Of a DNA stretch of 64,000 nt, positions 51,175-60,500 are shown piece after piece. Numbering within the stretch: the stretch's first letter is position 1; each line of letters starts with the position of its first letter. Below the pieces are notes generated by a model. It was not told the DNA's origin, searched no databases, and saw only the letters and a list, made by a program, of their open reading frames with translations. Position numbers and translations under genes: made by a program. Source of the stretch: Nocardia amamiensis NBRC 102102 (lineage in GTDB: Bacteria > Actinomycetota > Actinomycetes > Mycobacteriales > Mycobacteriaceae). The stretch spans positions 25,928-89,927 of the forward strand of contig NZ_BDBA01000029.1 of NCBI RefSeq assembly GCF_001612745.1, read 5' to 3'.

Positions 51175-51405
51175 ATTCCCGGACTCGATCCGATGCTGCT
51201 CGAGGATGTCTTCGTACTGCAGTTGCCGGTCCTCATCCATGTCCTCCGCGGAGTTGATGCCGATCGACCAAGGGATCGGGCACGGTGGTGCATGGTCAGG
51301 ATTCGGGCACAGCAGATGGGCGATCTGATCGGACAGCTTCTTCGCTTCGGCCTCGGTGGCCACGACGCCTAGCTTGATCTCCCACAACCTCTTCACATCC
51401 GTCAT
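51163..51405 (-). CDS. Small hypothetical protein
   Basis: 80 residues, soluble and acidic at the C-terminus. A ferredoxin-like or regulatory beta-alpha-beta start is possible (VKRLWEIKLGVVATEAEAKKLSDQIAHLL), followed by a proline-rich loop with two cysteines (LCPNPDHAPPCPIPW). I recognise no family. Clear start and composition, ATG at 51405. Confidence 0.6.
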   Translation of the reverse strand: MTDVKRLWEIKLGVVATEAEAKKLSDQIAHLLCPNPDHAPPCPIPWSIGINSAEDMDEDRQLQYEDILEQHRIESGNSPD

Positions 51406-51590
51406 ACGAACTCAGATCTCCTTGCAGTGCCGTTTGTAGCGCCTCTGCGGTACCGACCGATCAGCGTCCTTCTCGACCGCCGCAGCTGCCGCCGCCTTCG
51501 TCTTGCCGCTGCCGGTGATCTACCCCGATCCGCACCCGGAAATGCCGGTTCCCCCGGGAGCAAGCATGATGTCGGCGTGAACAATATGGG

Positions 51591-51968
51591 GTGGGCGAGG
51601 GTGGATCAAAGCACGCGCCGAATGTGGAAGGTCTTGGGGAGTACCGTGTGGCCACGCTGCCCGGCTCGGAGCAGCCGCGCGTCCACGTTTCGTTCCCTCT
51701 GCCGATGGGCAGTGTGCAGGTGTTCCTGCGGCCTGAGGTCGGGTCTGACGGCGCATTGCTGCTGCACTCCCCGCCGGGACCGTTCGGTTCCGATGGCGCG
51801 TACGTGACCGTCGTCGAGGACGGCCGCGCTTGGGCCGTCCGGGTGCCGATCCACGAAGAATTCCACGTTTTCGCCGATGGTGGCGACCGTCTCTTGCGTA
51901 CCGATCACCACCTGCGCGTCCGGGGCGCTACGGCACTTCGCCTGCACTATCTACTCATGCGTGACTGA
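51591..51968 (+). CDS. Hypothetical protein
   Basis: 125 residues if the GTG at 51591 is used; a GTG at 51624 would give a 114-residue protein and fits the composition better. It is rich in beta strands (RVHVSFPLPMGSVQVFLRP, AYVTVVEDGRAWAVRVPI) and may be a small beta-barrel. I recognise no family, and nothing in the neighbourhood hints at a function. Confidence 0.5.
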   Translation: MGEGGSKHAPNVEGLGEYRVATLPGSEQPRVHVSFPLPMGSVQVFLRPEVGSDGALLLHSPPGPFGSDGAYVTVVEDGRAWAVRVPIHEEFHVFADGGDRLLRTDHHLRVRGATALRLHYLLMRD

Positions 51969-52055
51969 TCCGATTCGCTGAGACCTCGGTGCTCGACATG
52001 GCGCGTCGCCATGTCCGCACACTCGATCAACTGGCTGCGGTGGGTCCCGGGTCGC

Positions 52056-53447
52056 CTAGGTTCCCGCGAGTGTGGAGCGTTTGCGCCCGTACCCGAGGTA
52101 GACCGCGATGCCGACCAGCACCCACACGCCGAACCGCACCCAGGTCAGCCCCTCGAGGGTGGTCGCGAGCAGGATGCAACCGATCAGCGCGAGGATCGGC
52201 ACCAGCGGGACGAGGGGGGTGCGGAACGGGCGTTCGCGATCCGGCTCCACGCGACGCAGCATGAGCACCCCGACGCACACCACCGCGAACGCCGACAGTG
52301 CGCCGATGTTCACCAGTTCGACCACGATGTCGATCGGCAGCAAACCGGCGATGACGGCCCCGCCCGCGCCGAGCAGCAGCGTGAGCCGCACGGGGGTCGC
52401 GCGCTTTCCGGTCGCCGCGAGCCCGTAGGGGAGCAGCCGGTCGCGGCACATCGCGAACATCAGCCGCACCTGCGCGTAGACGATCAGCAGCAGGCCCTTG
52501 GTGAGCGCGATGATCGAGGCGATCACGATGACATCGCCGATCCATCCGATGCGCACCGCCTCGAACGCGGTCGCGATCGGTGCGCTGTTGTTCAGCGTCG
52601 CGAACGGCACCATACCGGTGAGCACCGCGCTGACCAGGGCGTAGAGCAGTGTGGCGAGGAGTACCGTGCCGATGATGGCGAACGGCACGTCACGGCGCGG
52701 GTTGCGGGCCTCCTCGGCCGAAGCCGCGACGACGTCGAAGCCGAGGAAGGCGAAGAACGCGATTGCCGCGCCGCCGATGATGCCGCCGATCCCGAACGGC
52801 GCGAACGGCGTCCAGTTGCCCACGTCTACGTGCGGCGCGCCGATGGCGACCACCAGCACGAGCACACCGATGGTCACGCCAACCAGCGCCTTGGTGATGC
52901 GCGCGGTGAACGTCACCTCGCCGACCAGCACCGCGACCACGGCAGCGATGATCAGCACGGCGGGCAGGTTCACCACGCCGCCTTCGGTCGGTCCGGCGGT
53001 GAGCGCCTGCGGGATGGTGACGCCGAACAGCGAATCCAGTGCCGACACGGTGGTCGCGGACCAGCCGATCGCCACCGCGGCGCCCGCGATGACGAACTCG
53101 AGCAGCAGATTCCAGCCGACCAGGAACGCCGGTCCTTCGCCGAGCGTGGCATAGGTGTAGGTGTAGGCGCTGCCGGAGACCGGCACCATGGCCGCGAGTT
53201 CGCTGTAACAGAGCGCAACCAGCACGCAGACCGTTCCGGCCAGCGCGAACGACAGCATGATGGCGGGCCCAGCCTTCTCCGCGGCGGCCACGCCGGTGAT
53301 GACGAAGATTCCCGCGCCGACGATCGTGCCGACGCCCATAGCGGTGAGATCGAGTCGTCCGAGCCTGCGCGCGAGCGTGGGCATGCCTGCCTGGGTAGTC
53401 GTGTCGGGCAGGCGGCGGCGCCATCGCCGGGCTGGTGCGGTGGTCAT
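52056..53447 (-). CDS. Amino-acid permease of the APC superfamily (cationic type)
   Basis: 463 residues, about twelve spans. The first span GVGTIVGAGIFVITG and the YSELAAMVPVSGSAYTYTY region are diagnostic of the cationic-amino-acid-transporter subgroup (YfnA-like). It imports or exchanges amino acids. The ATG at 53447 is used. The gene is monocistronic and divergent from the EthA-like gene. Confidence 0.88.
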   Translation of the reverse strand: MTTAPARRWRRRLPDTTTQAGMPTLARRLGRLDLTAMGVGTIVGAGIFVITGVAAAEKAGPAIMLSFALAGTVCVLVALCYSELAAMVPVSGSAYTYTYATLGEGPAFLVGWNLLLEFVIAGAAVAIGWSATTVSALDSLFGVTIPQALTAGPTEGGVVNLPAVLIIAAVVAVLVGEVTFTARITKALVGVTIGVLVLVVAIGAPHVDVGNWTPFAPFGIGGIIGGAAIAFFAFLGFDVVAASAEEARNPRRDVPFAIIGTVLLATLLYALVSAVLTGMVPFATLNNSAPIATAFEAVRIGWIGDVIVIASIIALTKGLLLIVYAQVRLMFAMCRDRLLPYGLAATGKRATPVRLTLLLGAGGAVIAGLLPIDIVVELVNIGALSAFAVVCVGVLMLRRVEPDRERPFRTPLVPLVPILALIGCILLATTLEGLTWVRFGVWVLVGIAVYLGYGRKRSTLAGT

Positions 53448-53563
53448 GACTCCCTTACGAGAACGATCGGTCGGTCGCGGCTGGTGAGCCGAACGGTAGA
53501 CCATTCTCGCCGTGGGGAGCGGCGCACTGTTAACTGGGGTGTTGCGGGCGGTGCGGACGCGTC

Positions 53564-53606
53564 ACGTGTCAGTATTCGCGACTAGACGTAACCGCGAATA
53601 ACACGT
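53564..53606. repeat. Nested inverted repeat upstream of the EthA-like gene
   Basis: TATTCGCG at 53573-53580 is mirrored by CGCGAATA at 53593-53600, and outside them ACGTGT (53564-53569) by ACACGT (53601-53606); the two pairs combine into one long imperfect palindrome. It lies 65 bases before the monooxygenase start and 117 bases from the divergent permease start. A regulator site is likely, but no regulator gene is adjacent. Confidence 0.5.
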
Positions 53607-53670
53607 ACCCTTGGCTCACCGCGCACGCGCTCTATGGTGTGCGGGCTGATCGAACGAAACGAGCACCTCA

Positions 53671-55179
53671 ATGACGCGGCATGTCGACGTATTGATCATC
53701 GGCGCTGGGCTGTCCGGAATCGGCATGGCCTGCCATCTCACCATGGCGAAGACCGGGCGCAGCTATGCGATCCTGGAGCGTAGGACCGCCATCGGCGGCA
53801 CCTGGGACCTGTTCCGTTATCCCGGCATTCGCTCCGACTCGGACATGTACACCTTCGGCTACGGCTTCCGCCCCTGGCACGGCACGAAGGTGCTCGCCGA
53901 CGGGCCGCACATCCGGCAGTACATCGAGGAGACCGCCGCCGAGTACGGCGTGACCGAGCACATCCGGTTCGGCCGCAACGTGACCAGGGCCCGCTGGTCC
54001 AGCACGACGTCGACCTGGACGGTCGAGGCGCTCGACGAGCAGACCGGCGAGACCGAGGTCTACACCAGTGACTTCCTCGTCGGCTGCACCGGCTACTACG
54101 ACTACGACAACGGCTTTCGCCCGAGTTTCCCCGGCGAGGAGAACTTCGGCGGGCGGATCGTGCATCCGCAGCACTGGCCCGAGGACCTCGACTACACCGG
54201 CAAGCGGGTGGTGGTGATCGGCTCGGGCGCCACCGCGATCACGTTGATCCCGGCGATGAGCGATGCGGCGGCGCACGTCACCATGCTGCAACGCTCGCCG
54301 ACCTACATCGCCGCGCTGCCAGCCGACGATCCCGTCGCGGTCGGAATGAAACTGGCCAAGGTGCCCACGAAGATCGTGTACCGGATGGGACGCGCCCGCA
54401 ATATCGCGTTGCAGCGGGCCAGCTTCCAGCTCTCCCGCACCAATCCGGAGGCGGCCAAGAAGCTACTGCTCAGCGCTGTGCGCATGCATGTGGGCGCGGA
54501 TATCGATATGCGCCACTTCACCCCGGCCTACAACCCGTGGGACCAGCGCCTGTGCGTGGTGCCCAACGGTGACCTGTTCAAGGTGCTGCGCAGCGGCAAG
54601 GCGTCCATCGTCACCGACCACATCGAGTCGTTCACCGAGACCGGTATCCGGCTGGTCTCCGGCGAGGAACTTCCCGCGGACCTGGTGATCAGTGCCACCG
54701 GCCTGAGCGTGCAGATGCTCGGCGGCATGGGCCTGGAGATCGATGGCGAGCCGGTGGTCACCCGCGACCGGGTGGTCTACAAGGGTGCGATGCTCGACGG
54801 CGTGCCGAACGCGATGATGGTGCTCGGCTATACCAACGCCTCCTGGACGCTGAAGGCCGACCTCGCGGCCCAGTACTTCTGCCGCCTGCTCAATCACATG
54901 AAAGCCAACGGATTCACCCGGGTCGAGGCCATCGCCCGCGACGGCGACCGCGGCACGGATTCGGTCATGGGTGGGGCGCTGACCTCCGGCTATATCAAAC
55001 GCGGCGACGCGGTGATGCCGCGGCAGGGCACCAACGGCCCGTGGCAGGTGATCAACAACTACTTCCGCGACCGCAAGTTGCTCCGCAAGGGGCCGCTCGA
55101 GGACGGCGTACTCACCTTCACCAAGGCCGAGAAGACGCCGACCACCGCACGTCCGCTGGAGGGTTCGCGGATCGCCTGA
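53671..55179 (+). CDS. Flavin-containing Baeyer-Villiger monooxygenase (EthA type)
   Basis: 502 residues. The FAD motif GAGLSGIG is at residues 11-18, the BVMO fingerprint FxGxxxHxxxWP appears as FGGRIVHPQHWP near residue 161, and the NADPH motif GSGATA near residue 186. EthA in Mycobacterium tuberculosis has this length and pattern and activates ethionamide. EthA is normally divergent from its repressor EthR; that gene is missing here, replaced by the nested inverted repeat upstream. Confidence 0.88.
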   Translation: MTRHVDVLIIGAGLSGIGMACHLTMAKTGRSYAILERRTAIGGTWDLFRYPGIRSDSDMYTFGYGFRPWHGTKVLADGPHIRQYIEETAAEYGVTEHIRFGRNVTRARWSSTTSTWTVEALDEQTGETEVYTSDFLVGCTGYYDYDNGFRPSFPGEENFGGRIVHPQHWPEDLDYTGKRVVVIGSGATAITLIPAMSDAAAHVTMLQRSPTYIAALPADDPVAVGMKLAKVPTKIVYRMGRARNIALQRASFQLSRTNPEAAKKLLLSAVRMHVGADIDMRHFTPAYNPWDQRLCVVPNGDLFKVLRSGKASIVTDHIESFTETGIRLVSGEELPADLVISATGLSVQMLGGMGLEIDGEPVVTRDRVVYKGAMLDGVPNAMMVLGYTNASWTLKADLAAQYFCRLLNHMKANGFTRVEAIARDGDRGTDSVMGGALTSGYIKRGDAVMPRQGTNGPWQVINNYFRDRKLLRKGPLEDGVLTFTKAEKTPTTARPLEGSRIA

Positions 55180-55349
55180 GCGCGGCTCGGAGTGCCACTG
55201 CCGACAGCTCGCATAAACCGGTTCGCGGGTAGTGGTTGCCTGCTGGCATTGCCACTAGGTTCGGCCCGACCACGGCTGTGCCTTGCGCCAGGTCAGATAC
55301 TCGTCGAAGAGACGGCAGAGGGCTCGGGCTCGGGCGTCCGGGTCTCGGG

Positions 55350-55793
55350 TCAGGCGGTGCGGGTGTCGTAGGTCGCGCGGTTGTCGAGCACATCGTCCAT
55401 ATGCGTCTCGGCCCAGCTCTTCACGCCGCGCATCATCTGGTGCAGTGACAGACCGAGGTCGGTCAGCTCGTAGGAGACCGTGACGGGCACGGTCGGCGTC
55501 ACGGTGCGGGTGATCAGACCGTCCCGCTCCAAGGAGCGCAGCGTCTGGGTGAGCATCTTCTGGCTGACGCCGGCCAGCAGGCGAGCCAGCTCCGAGTAGC
55601 GCATCGGCCGCGGGTCCCCGGTGCAGCTGGTGCCCTGCTGGCGCGAGCCGTCGCTGCCCAGCGCGGCCAGGACCAGCGTGACCCACTTATTGGAGATCCG
55701 GTCGAGCAGCTGGCGGCTCGGGCATGCCGCCACGAACGCGTCGTACTCCACCTTGGTCTGCGCCCGCTTCTGGGCCGCCGTCATCGTTGCCAT
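55350..55793 (-). CDS. HxlR-family winged-helix regulator
   Basis: 147 residues. SRQLLDRISNKWVTLVLAALG near residue 26 and SQKMLTQTLRSLERDGLI are the HxlR helices; a conserved cysteine lies at VAACPS. It is divergent from an aldo/keto reductase gene, with a perfect palindrome at 55825-55838 in the gap, so it probably controls that reductase in response to a reactive aldehyde or quinone. Confidence 0.87.
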   Translation of the reverse strand: MATMTAAQKRAQTKVEYDAFVAACPSRQLLDRISNKWVTLVLAALGSDGSRQQGTSCTGDPRPMRYSELARLLAGVSQKMLTQTLRSLERDGLITRTVTPTVPVTVSYELTDLGLSLHQMMRGVKSWAETHMDDVLDNRATYDTRTA

Positions 55794-55824
55794 CGACCGT
55801 TCCTCTTACCGGTGGGTGCCTTAG

Positions 55825-55838
55825 GCACTTCGAAGTGC
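55825..55838. promoter_or_regulatory. HxlR-type operator
   Basis: GCACTTCGAAGTGC is a perfect 14-bp palindrome between the divergent HxlR and aldo/keto reductase genes. A GTACTT half follows directly. Confidence 0.6.
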
Positions 55839-55930
55839 GTACTTCCCGTCAGCAAGTTACCGCCCGAGAGTGAAGCAGGGAGCAGTTGTGCACCACCATC
55901 CAGTTCGACACGAAAGGCAGGGTTACGAGC

Positions 55931-56797
55931 ATGCTGTCCACTGCGCTTCCCGGCGGTACCTGGCCCCTGGGGGAACTGACCGTCAGCCGGTTCGGCTACG
56001 GCGCCATGCAACTCGCCGGCCCAGGGGTCATGGGGCCGCCGGCCGACCATGACGGCGCACTCGCGGTCCTGCGCGAGGCCATTGGCCTCGGCATCACCCA
56101 CATCGACACCAGCGATGCCTACGGGCCGCGTGTGACCAACCAGCTGATCCGGGAGGCGCTGCACCCCTACCCCGAAGGGTTGCACATCGTGACCAAGGTC
56201 GGCGCGACCCGCGACCAGCAGGGCGGCTGGCCCCCGGCCCGACAGCCCGACGATCTGCGCCGCGCCGTCCACGACAACATCAACGCCCTCGGCGTCGAGG
56301 TGCTCGACTTGGTCAATCTCCGGCTGGGCGACGCCCAGGGACCCCAGCCCGGGTCGCTCGCCGAGCCGTTCGAAACGCTCGTCGAACTCCAGCAACAGGG
56401 CATGATCAGGCACCTCGGAGTGAGCAACGCGACAGCGGAGCAGGTCGCCCAGGCGCAGGCGATCGCGCCGATCGTGTGCGTGCAGAACATGTACAACCTC
56501 GCCTACCGTCACGACGACGAGCTGATCGACCGGCTCGCCGAAGAGGGCATCGCCTACGTGCCCTTCTTCCCGCTCGGCGGCTTCAGCCCACTGCAGTCCT
56601 CGGCACTCTCGGCCGTGGCCGCCCGGTTGGATGCGACGCCGATGTCGGTCGCCCTGGCCTGGTTGCTGCAGCGGTCGCCGAACATCCTGCTGATTCCCGG
56701 TACGTCGTCCGTGGAGCACCTGCGCGAGAACGCCGTCGGCGCAGGACTGTCGCTCTCCAATGAAGAGCTCGCCGAACTGGATCAGATCGGCGACTAA
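55931..56797 (+). CDS. Aldo/keto reductase
   Basis: 288 residues, intact. The catalytic aspartate and tyrosine lie in HIDTSDAYGP, the lysine in HIVTKVG, and the cofactor end in LLIPGTSSVEHLREN. It reduces aldehydes or ketones with NADPH. The ATG at 55931 is preferred over an ATG-less upstream extension. It is divergent from HxlR, paired through the palindrome at 55825-55838. The other aldo/keto reductase in the window (14019) is frameshifted. Confidence 0.87.
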   Translation: MLSTALPGGTWPLGELTVSRFGYGAMQLAGPGVMGPPADHDGALAVLREAIGLGITHIDTSDAYGPRVTNQLIREALHPYPEGLHIVTKVGATRDQQGGWPPARQPDDLRRAVHDNINALGVEVLDLVNLRLGDAQGPQPGSLAEPFETLVELQQQGMIRHLGVSNATAEQVAQAQAIAPIVCVQNMYNLAYRHDDELIDRLAEEGIAYVPFFPLGGFSPLQSSALSAVAARLDATPMSVALAWLLQRSPNILLIPGTSSVEHLRENAVGAGLSLSNEELAELDQIGD

Positions 56798-56902
56798 AAG
56801 AGGGTGTCGCGGAAGCGGAGCGGCCGATATCCCTGATCGGTCACGTCCGTATACGGAATTCGCTGTCCGGCAACATGTCCGGGACGCCGCGCGAGTCGCG
56901 GG

Positions 56903-57517
56903 CTATAAACCCAGCAGGGTTTCCGCGACCGTTCCGATGGCGTCGCGGTATTCGGTGCGACTTTGTTCGTCTGCGGTGCGTCGGGCGAGGATGCCGGTGG
57001 TGAGCGCGTAGCCGACAGTCTCGGCGATCACGCGGGGGTCGGCCACTGGAGCGACGCGGCCCGCTTCCAGTTGGCGTTGCAGGTAGCGGGTGAAGCGGCG
57101 GATCGGGCGTTCGGTGATCTCCTCCGACAGCGCCGCGACCTGGGGGTCCACCGCGCCCCGCTCGTCGATCAGGCGCAGCAGTGGTCCTGCCGCGGCGACC
57201 GCGGCCGCGAACGAGGCGATGGTGGCACGCAACATCGCTCGCGGGTCTTCGTCCTCGATGCCCGGCTCTTGCGCGGCGAGGAAATCGTCACGCACCCGCG
57301 CGGCCAGTGCCAGGAAGATCTCTTCCTTGGAGGCGAAGTAGACGTACATCGTCGCGCGGGAGACGCCCGCCTCCGCGGTGATCGCCGCGACAGTGGTGTT
57401 GTCGTAACCGCGTTCGGCGAATACCCGCGCCGCTGCATCGAGCAGGTCGCGGTGCCGGGAGGTATGCGACCGCTCACGGGCGGCGCGCACCGACCAGGTG
57501 GACTGGGTCACGGGCAC
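56903..57517 (-). CDS. TetR-family repressor of the carboxylase
   Basis: 204 residues from the GTG at 57517. The start HTSRHRDLLDAAARVF leads to the helix-turn-helix VAAITAEAGVSRATMYVYFA (about residues 37-56). The frame stays open upstream but that runs through the palindrome. It is divergent from the single-chain acyl-CoA carboxylase at 57567, and the 22-bp perfect palindrome at 57532-57553 lies between them, so autorepression and repression of the carboxylase are likely; the ligand may be an acyl-CoA. Confidence 0.87.
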   Translation of the reverse strand: MPVTQSTWSVRAARERSHTSRHRDLLDAAARVFAERGYDNTTVAAITAEAGVSRATMYVYFASKEEIFLALAARVRDDFLAAQEPGIEDEDPRAMLRATIASFAAAVAAAGPLLRLIDERGAVDPQVAALSEEITERPIRRFTRYLQRQLEAGRVAPVADPRVIAETVGYALTTGILARRTADEQSRTEYRDAIGTVAETLLGL

Positions 57518-57531
57518 TATCGTCGTCGATA

Positions 57532-57553
57532 TTGACGTTGACGTCAACGTCAA
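57532..57553. promoter_or_regulatory. 22-bp perfect palindrome, probable TetR operator
   Basis: The half-site TTGACGTTGAC is repeated in perfect inverse at once, giving an uninterrupted 22-bp palindrome. It lies between the divergent TetR and carboxylase starts (15 bases from the former, 13 from the latter). Each arm also repeats TTGACG, so more than one dimer could bind. Confidence 0.75.
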
Positions 57554-57566
57554 CGACACTGGCCGC

Positions 57567-60500
57567 ATGCACATGGTCGTGGTGAACCGGGGAGAGGTGG
57601 CGGTCCGGATCTTGCGCACCGCCCGGGAGCGTGGCTGGCGAACCCTGGCGGTGCACACCGCCGAGGAACAGGACGCGCTGCACGTCCGCCTTGCCGACGA
57701 CGCCGTCGTCTTGCCGGGTGTGGGAGCCGCCGCCTATCTGGACGTGGCGGCGGTCGTCGCGGCGGCCAGGAAGGCGGGACCGGGCGCGCTGGTCCACCCC
57801 GGCTACGGATTCCTCAGCGAGAATGCGGAGTTCGCGAGCGCATGCGCCGACGCCGACCTCGTGTTCGTCGGACCGGCGCCCGAGGCGCTGCGCGTCTTCG
57901 GCGACAAGACCGCCGCCCGCGCCTCGGCCGAGAGCGCAGGCGTTCCCGTCATCCCCGCGACCCGCCGTGGCGCGGAAATCGCGGAAATCGCGGCGCTGCT
58001 CATCGCACATCCCGGTGGGGTGATGGTGAAGGCCGCCGCAGGTGGCGGTGGGCGCGGGATGCGCGCGGTGCGGGACGCCGCGTCGCTTCCGCAAGCCTTC
58101 GAGCAGTGCCGCGCCGAGGCGCTGGCCGGATTCGGCGACGACGCGGTCTACGCGGAGGCGCTGGTCACCGACGCGCGCCACATCGAGGTGCAGATCGTCG
58201 CGGACGGCCGAGCAGCCGCCTGCGTCGGTGATCGCGACTGCAGCGTGCAGCGTCGGCAGCAGAAACTACTCGAGGTGGCGCCCGCTCCCGAACTCGCCGT
58301 ACCGCTGCGAGACCGCTTGCACCGGTGGGCTGTTCGAATCGCCGAGGCCGTCGGGTGTCGCGGCGTCCTCACCGTCGAGTTCCTGGTGCGTGGCGACGAC
58401 GCGTGGTTCTTGGAGGTCAATCCACGACTGCAGGTCGAACACACCGTGACCGAAACGGTCACCGGAATCGATCTCGTTGCGGTGCAGTGCGACCTTGCGC
58501 GCGGCCGGACATTGGCCGACCTGGGGCTGCCCGGCCCTGACGCGGCACGCGGTTTCGCGGTGCAGGCGCGAGTGAACGCCGAGACCGTCACGGCGGGTGG
58601 TGACGTCCTTCCCGGCGCTGGCACACTCACCCATTTCGCCGCGCCGACCGGCAGTGGCGTACGCGTCGACACGGCCGCGTTCGCCGGGATGCGGCAGGGT
58701 GCGCATTTCGACTCGCTGCTGGCGAAGATCGTCGCGTCCGGACCGTCCTACCCCGCCGCGTTGCGCCGCTGCGCCGACGCGTTGGCCGAGACGGTCGTGA
58801 CCGGCGTCGACACCAACCTCGCCCTGCTGCGCGCGGTGCTGACGGAACTGGCCGAGGGCCGCGTGGTGCCGACCGCGTGGTTCGAGCGGAACGTGGATGA
58901 GCTGGTCCGGCGCGCCGGCGAATTCGCGACCGCCGCGCCATCCTCCGCACCCATCATGGATGTGCAGGCGCAGCAGGTGACACTGGCCGACGACGAGCAG
59001 GCGGTGCTGTCGCCGATGGGCGGCACGGTGGTGACCCTGGCCGAGCCCGGCGCTATCGTGGCCGCCGGTGGCGAGGTCGCGGTGCTCGAGGCGATGAAGA
59101 TGCAGCACGTCGTGCGCGCGGAAGAAGCGTTGTGCGTGCGCCGCCACGTCGCGGCCCCGGGCGCGGTCGTCGACCCGCGCGCGCCTTTGCTGACCTTCGT
59201 CGCCGCCGAGCACGACGGCGAGGATGCCGACATCGCCGTTGTCGACCTGGATTCCGTGCGCGCCGATCTCGCCGAGGTCCGCGCCCGCCACCGCGTCGGC
59301 TTGGACGAATCCCGGCCCGAGGCGGTCGCGAAACGTCATCGCCTCGGTCGGCGGACCGCGCGCGAGAACCTCGCCGACCTGGTCGACGCGGACAGCTTCG
59401 TGGAGTACGGCGCGCTCGCGGTCGCCGCGCAGCGCCTGCGGCGCAGCCAAGAGGACCTGATCGCGAACACTCCCGCAGACGGCTTGGTCGCGGGGGTCGC
59501 CACCGTCAACGCCGAGCTGTTCGGTCCCGATCGGTCCCGCGCGGTCGTGCTGTCCTACGACTACACGGTGCTGGCGGGCACTCAGGGAATGCGTAACCAC
59601 GTCAAAACCGACCGCATGCTGGAACTGGCTCGGGAGCAGCGCCTCCCGGTGGTCTTCTGCACCGAGGGCGGTGGCGGGCGACCGGGCGACACCGACTACC
59701 CGGGTATCTCAGGACTGGATGTCACCACGTTCCGCGCCATGGGTGCGTTGTCGGGCCGGGTTCCGTTGGTCGGCATAGTGTCCGGGCGGTGCTTCGCGGG
59801 CAACGCCGCCTTGCTCGGCATGTGCGACGTTGTGATCGCCACCCCGGACGCGAATATCGGCATGGGCGGTCCGGCCATGATCGAGGGTGGCGGCCTCGGC
59901 GTGTACGCCCCGGAGGACATCGGGCCCATCGACGTGCAGCGCCGCAACGGCGTTGTGCACGTGGTCGCGGCCGACGAGGCCGAAGCGGTCGCCATCGCCC
60001 GGCGCTACCTGGCCTACTTCCAAGGGGCGAGCGACGACTGGACCGCGCCGGACCCGCGCGTGGCGCGGCATGTCGTTCCCGAAAACAGATTGCGCGCGTT
60101 CGACATTCGCGCCGTGATCGAGTCCATCGCGGATGTCGGGACGGTGCTGGAGTTACGCCGCGACTGGGCGGTGGGGATCGTCACCGCGCTGATCCGCGTC
60201 GAAGGGCGCCCGTTCGGCCTCATCGCCAATAACTGCCACCACCATGGCGGCGCCATCGACGCGCCCGCCGCCGATAAGCTCAGCATGTTCCTGCGCCTGT
60301 GCGACGCTCACGGCCTGCCCATCGTATCGCTGTGCGACACACCGGGTTTCATGGTCGGACCGGACGCGGAGAAGGATGGCACGGTCACGAAGTTCAGTCG
60401 GCTCTTCATCGACTCCGCCGCGTTGTCGGTTCCGCTGGGGACGGTCATCGTGCGCAAGGGCTACGGTCTCGGCGCCCAAGCCATGGCTGCGGGTTCGTTC

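Noticed and set aside
52011..53585. 524-codon plus-strand frame opposite the permease
   Set aside because: It is an antisense shadow, extremely rich in Arg, Asp and His, while the minus strand encodes a complete twelve-span transporter.
56846..56857. Palindrome TCCGTATACGGA between two converging genes
   Set aside because: No promoter is expected at this 3'-to-3' junction and no partner site is visible, so I do not call it an operator.
57498..57566. Upstream extension of the carboxylase (DIDVDVNVND run)
   Set aside because: The residues are simply the translation of the palindrome; biotin carboxylase starts at the ATG at 57567.
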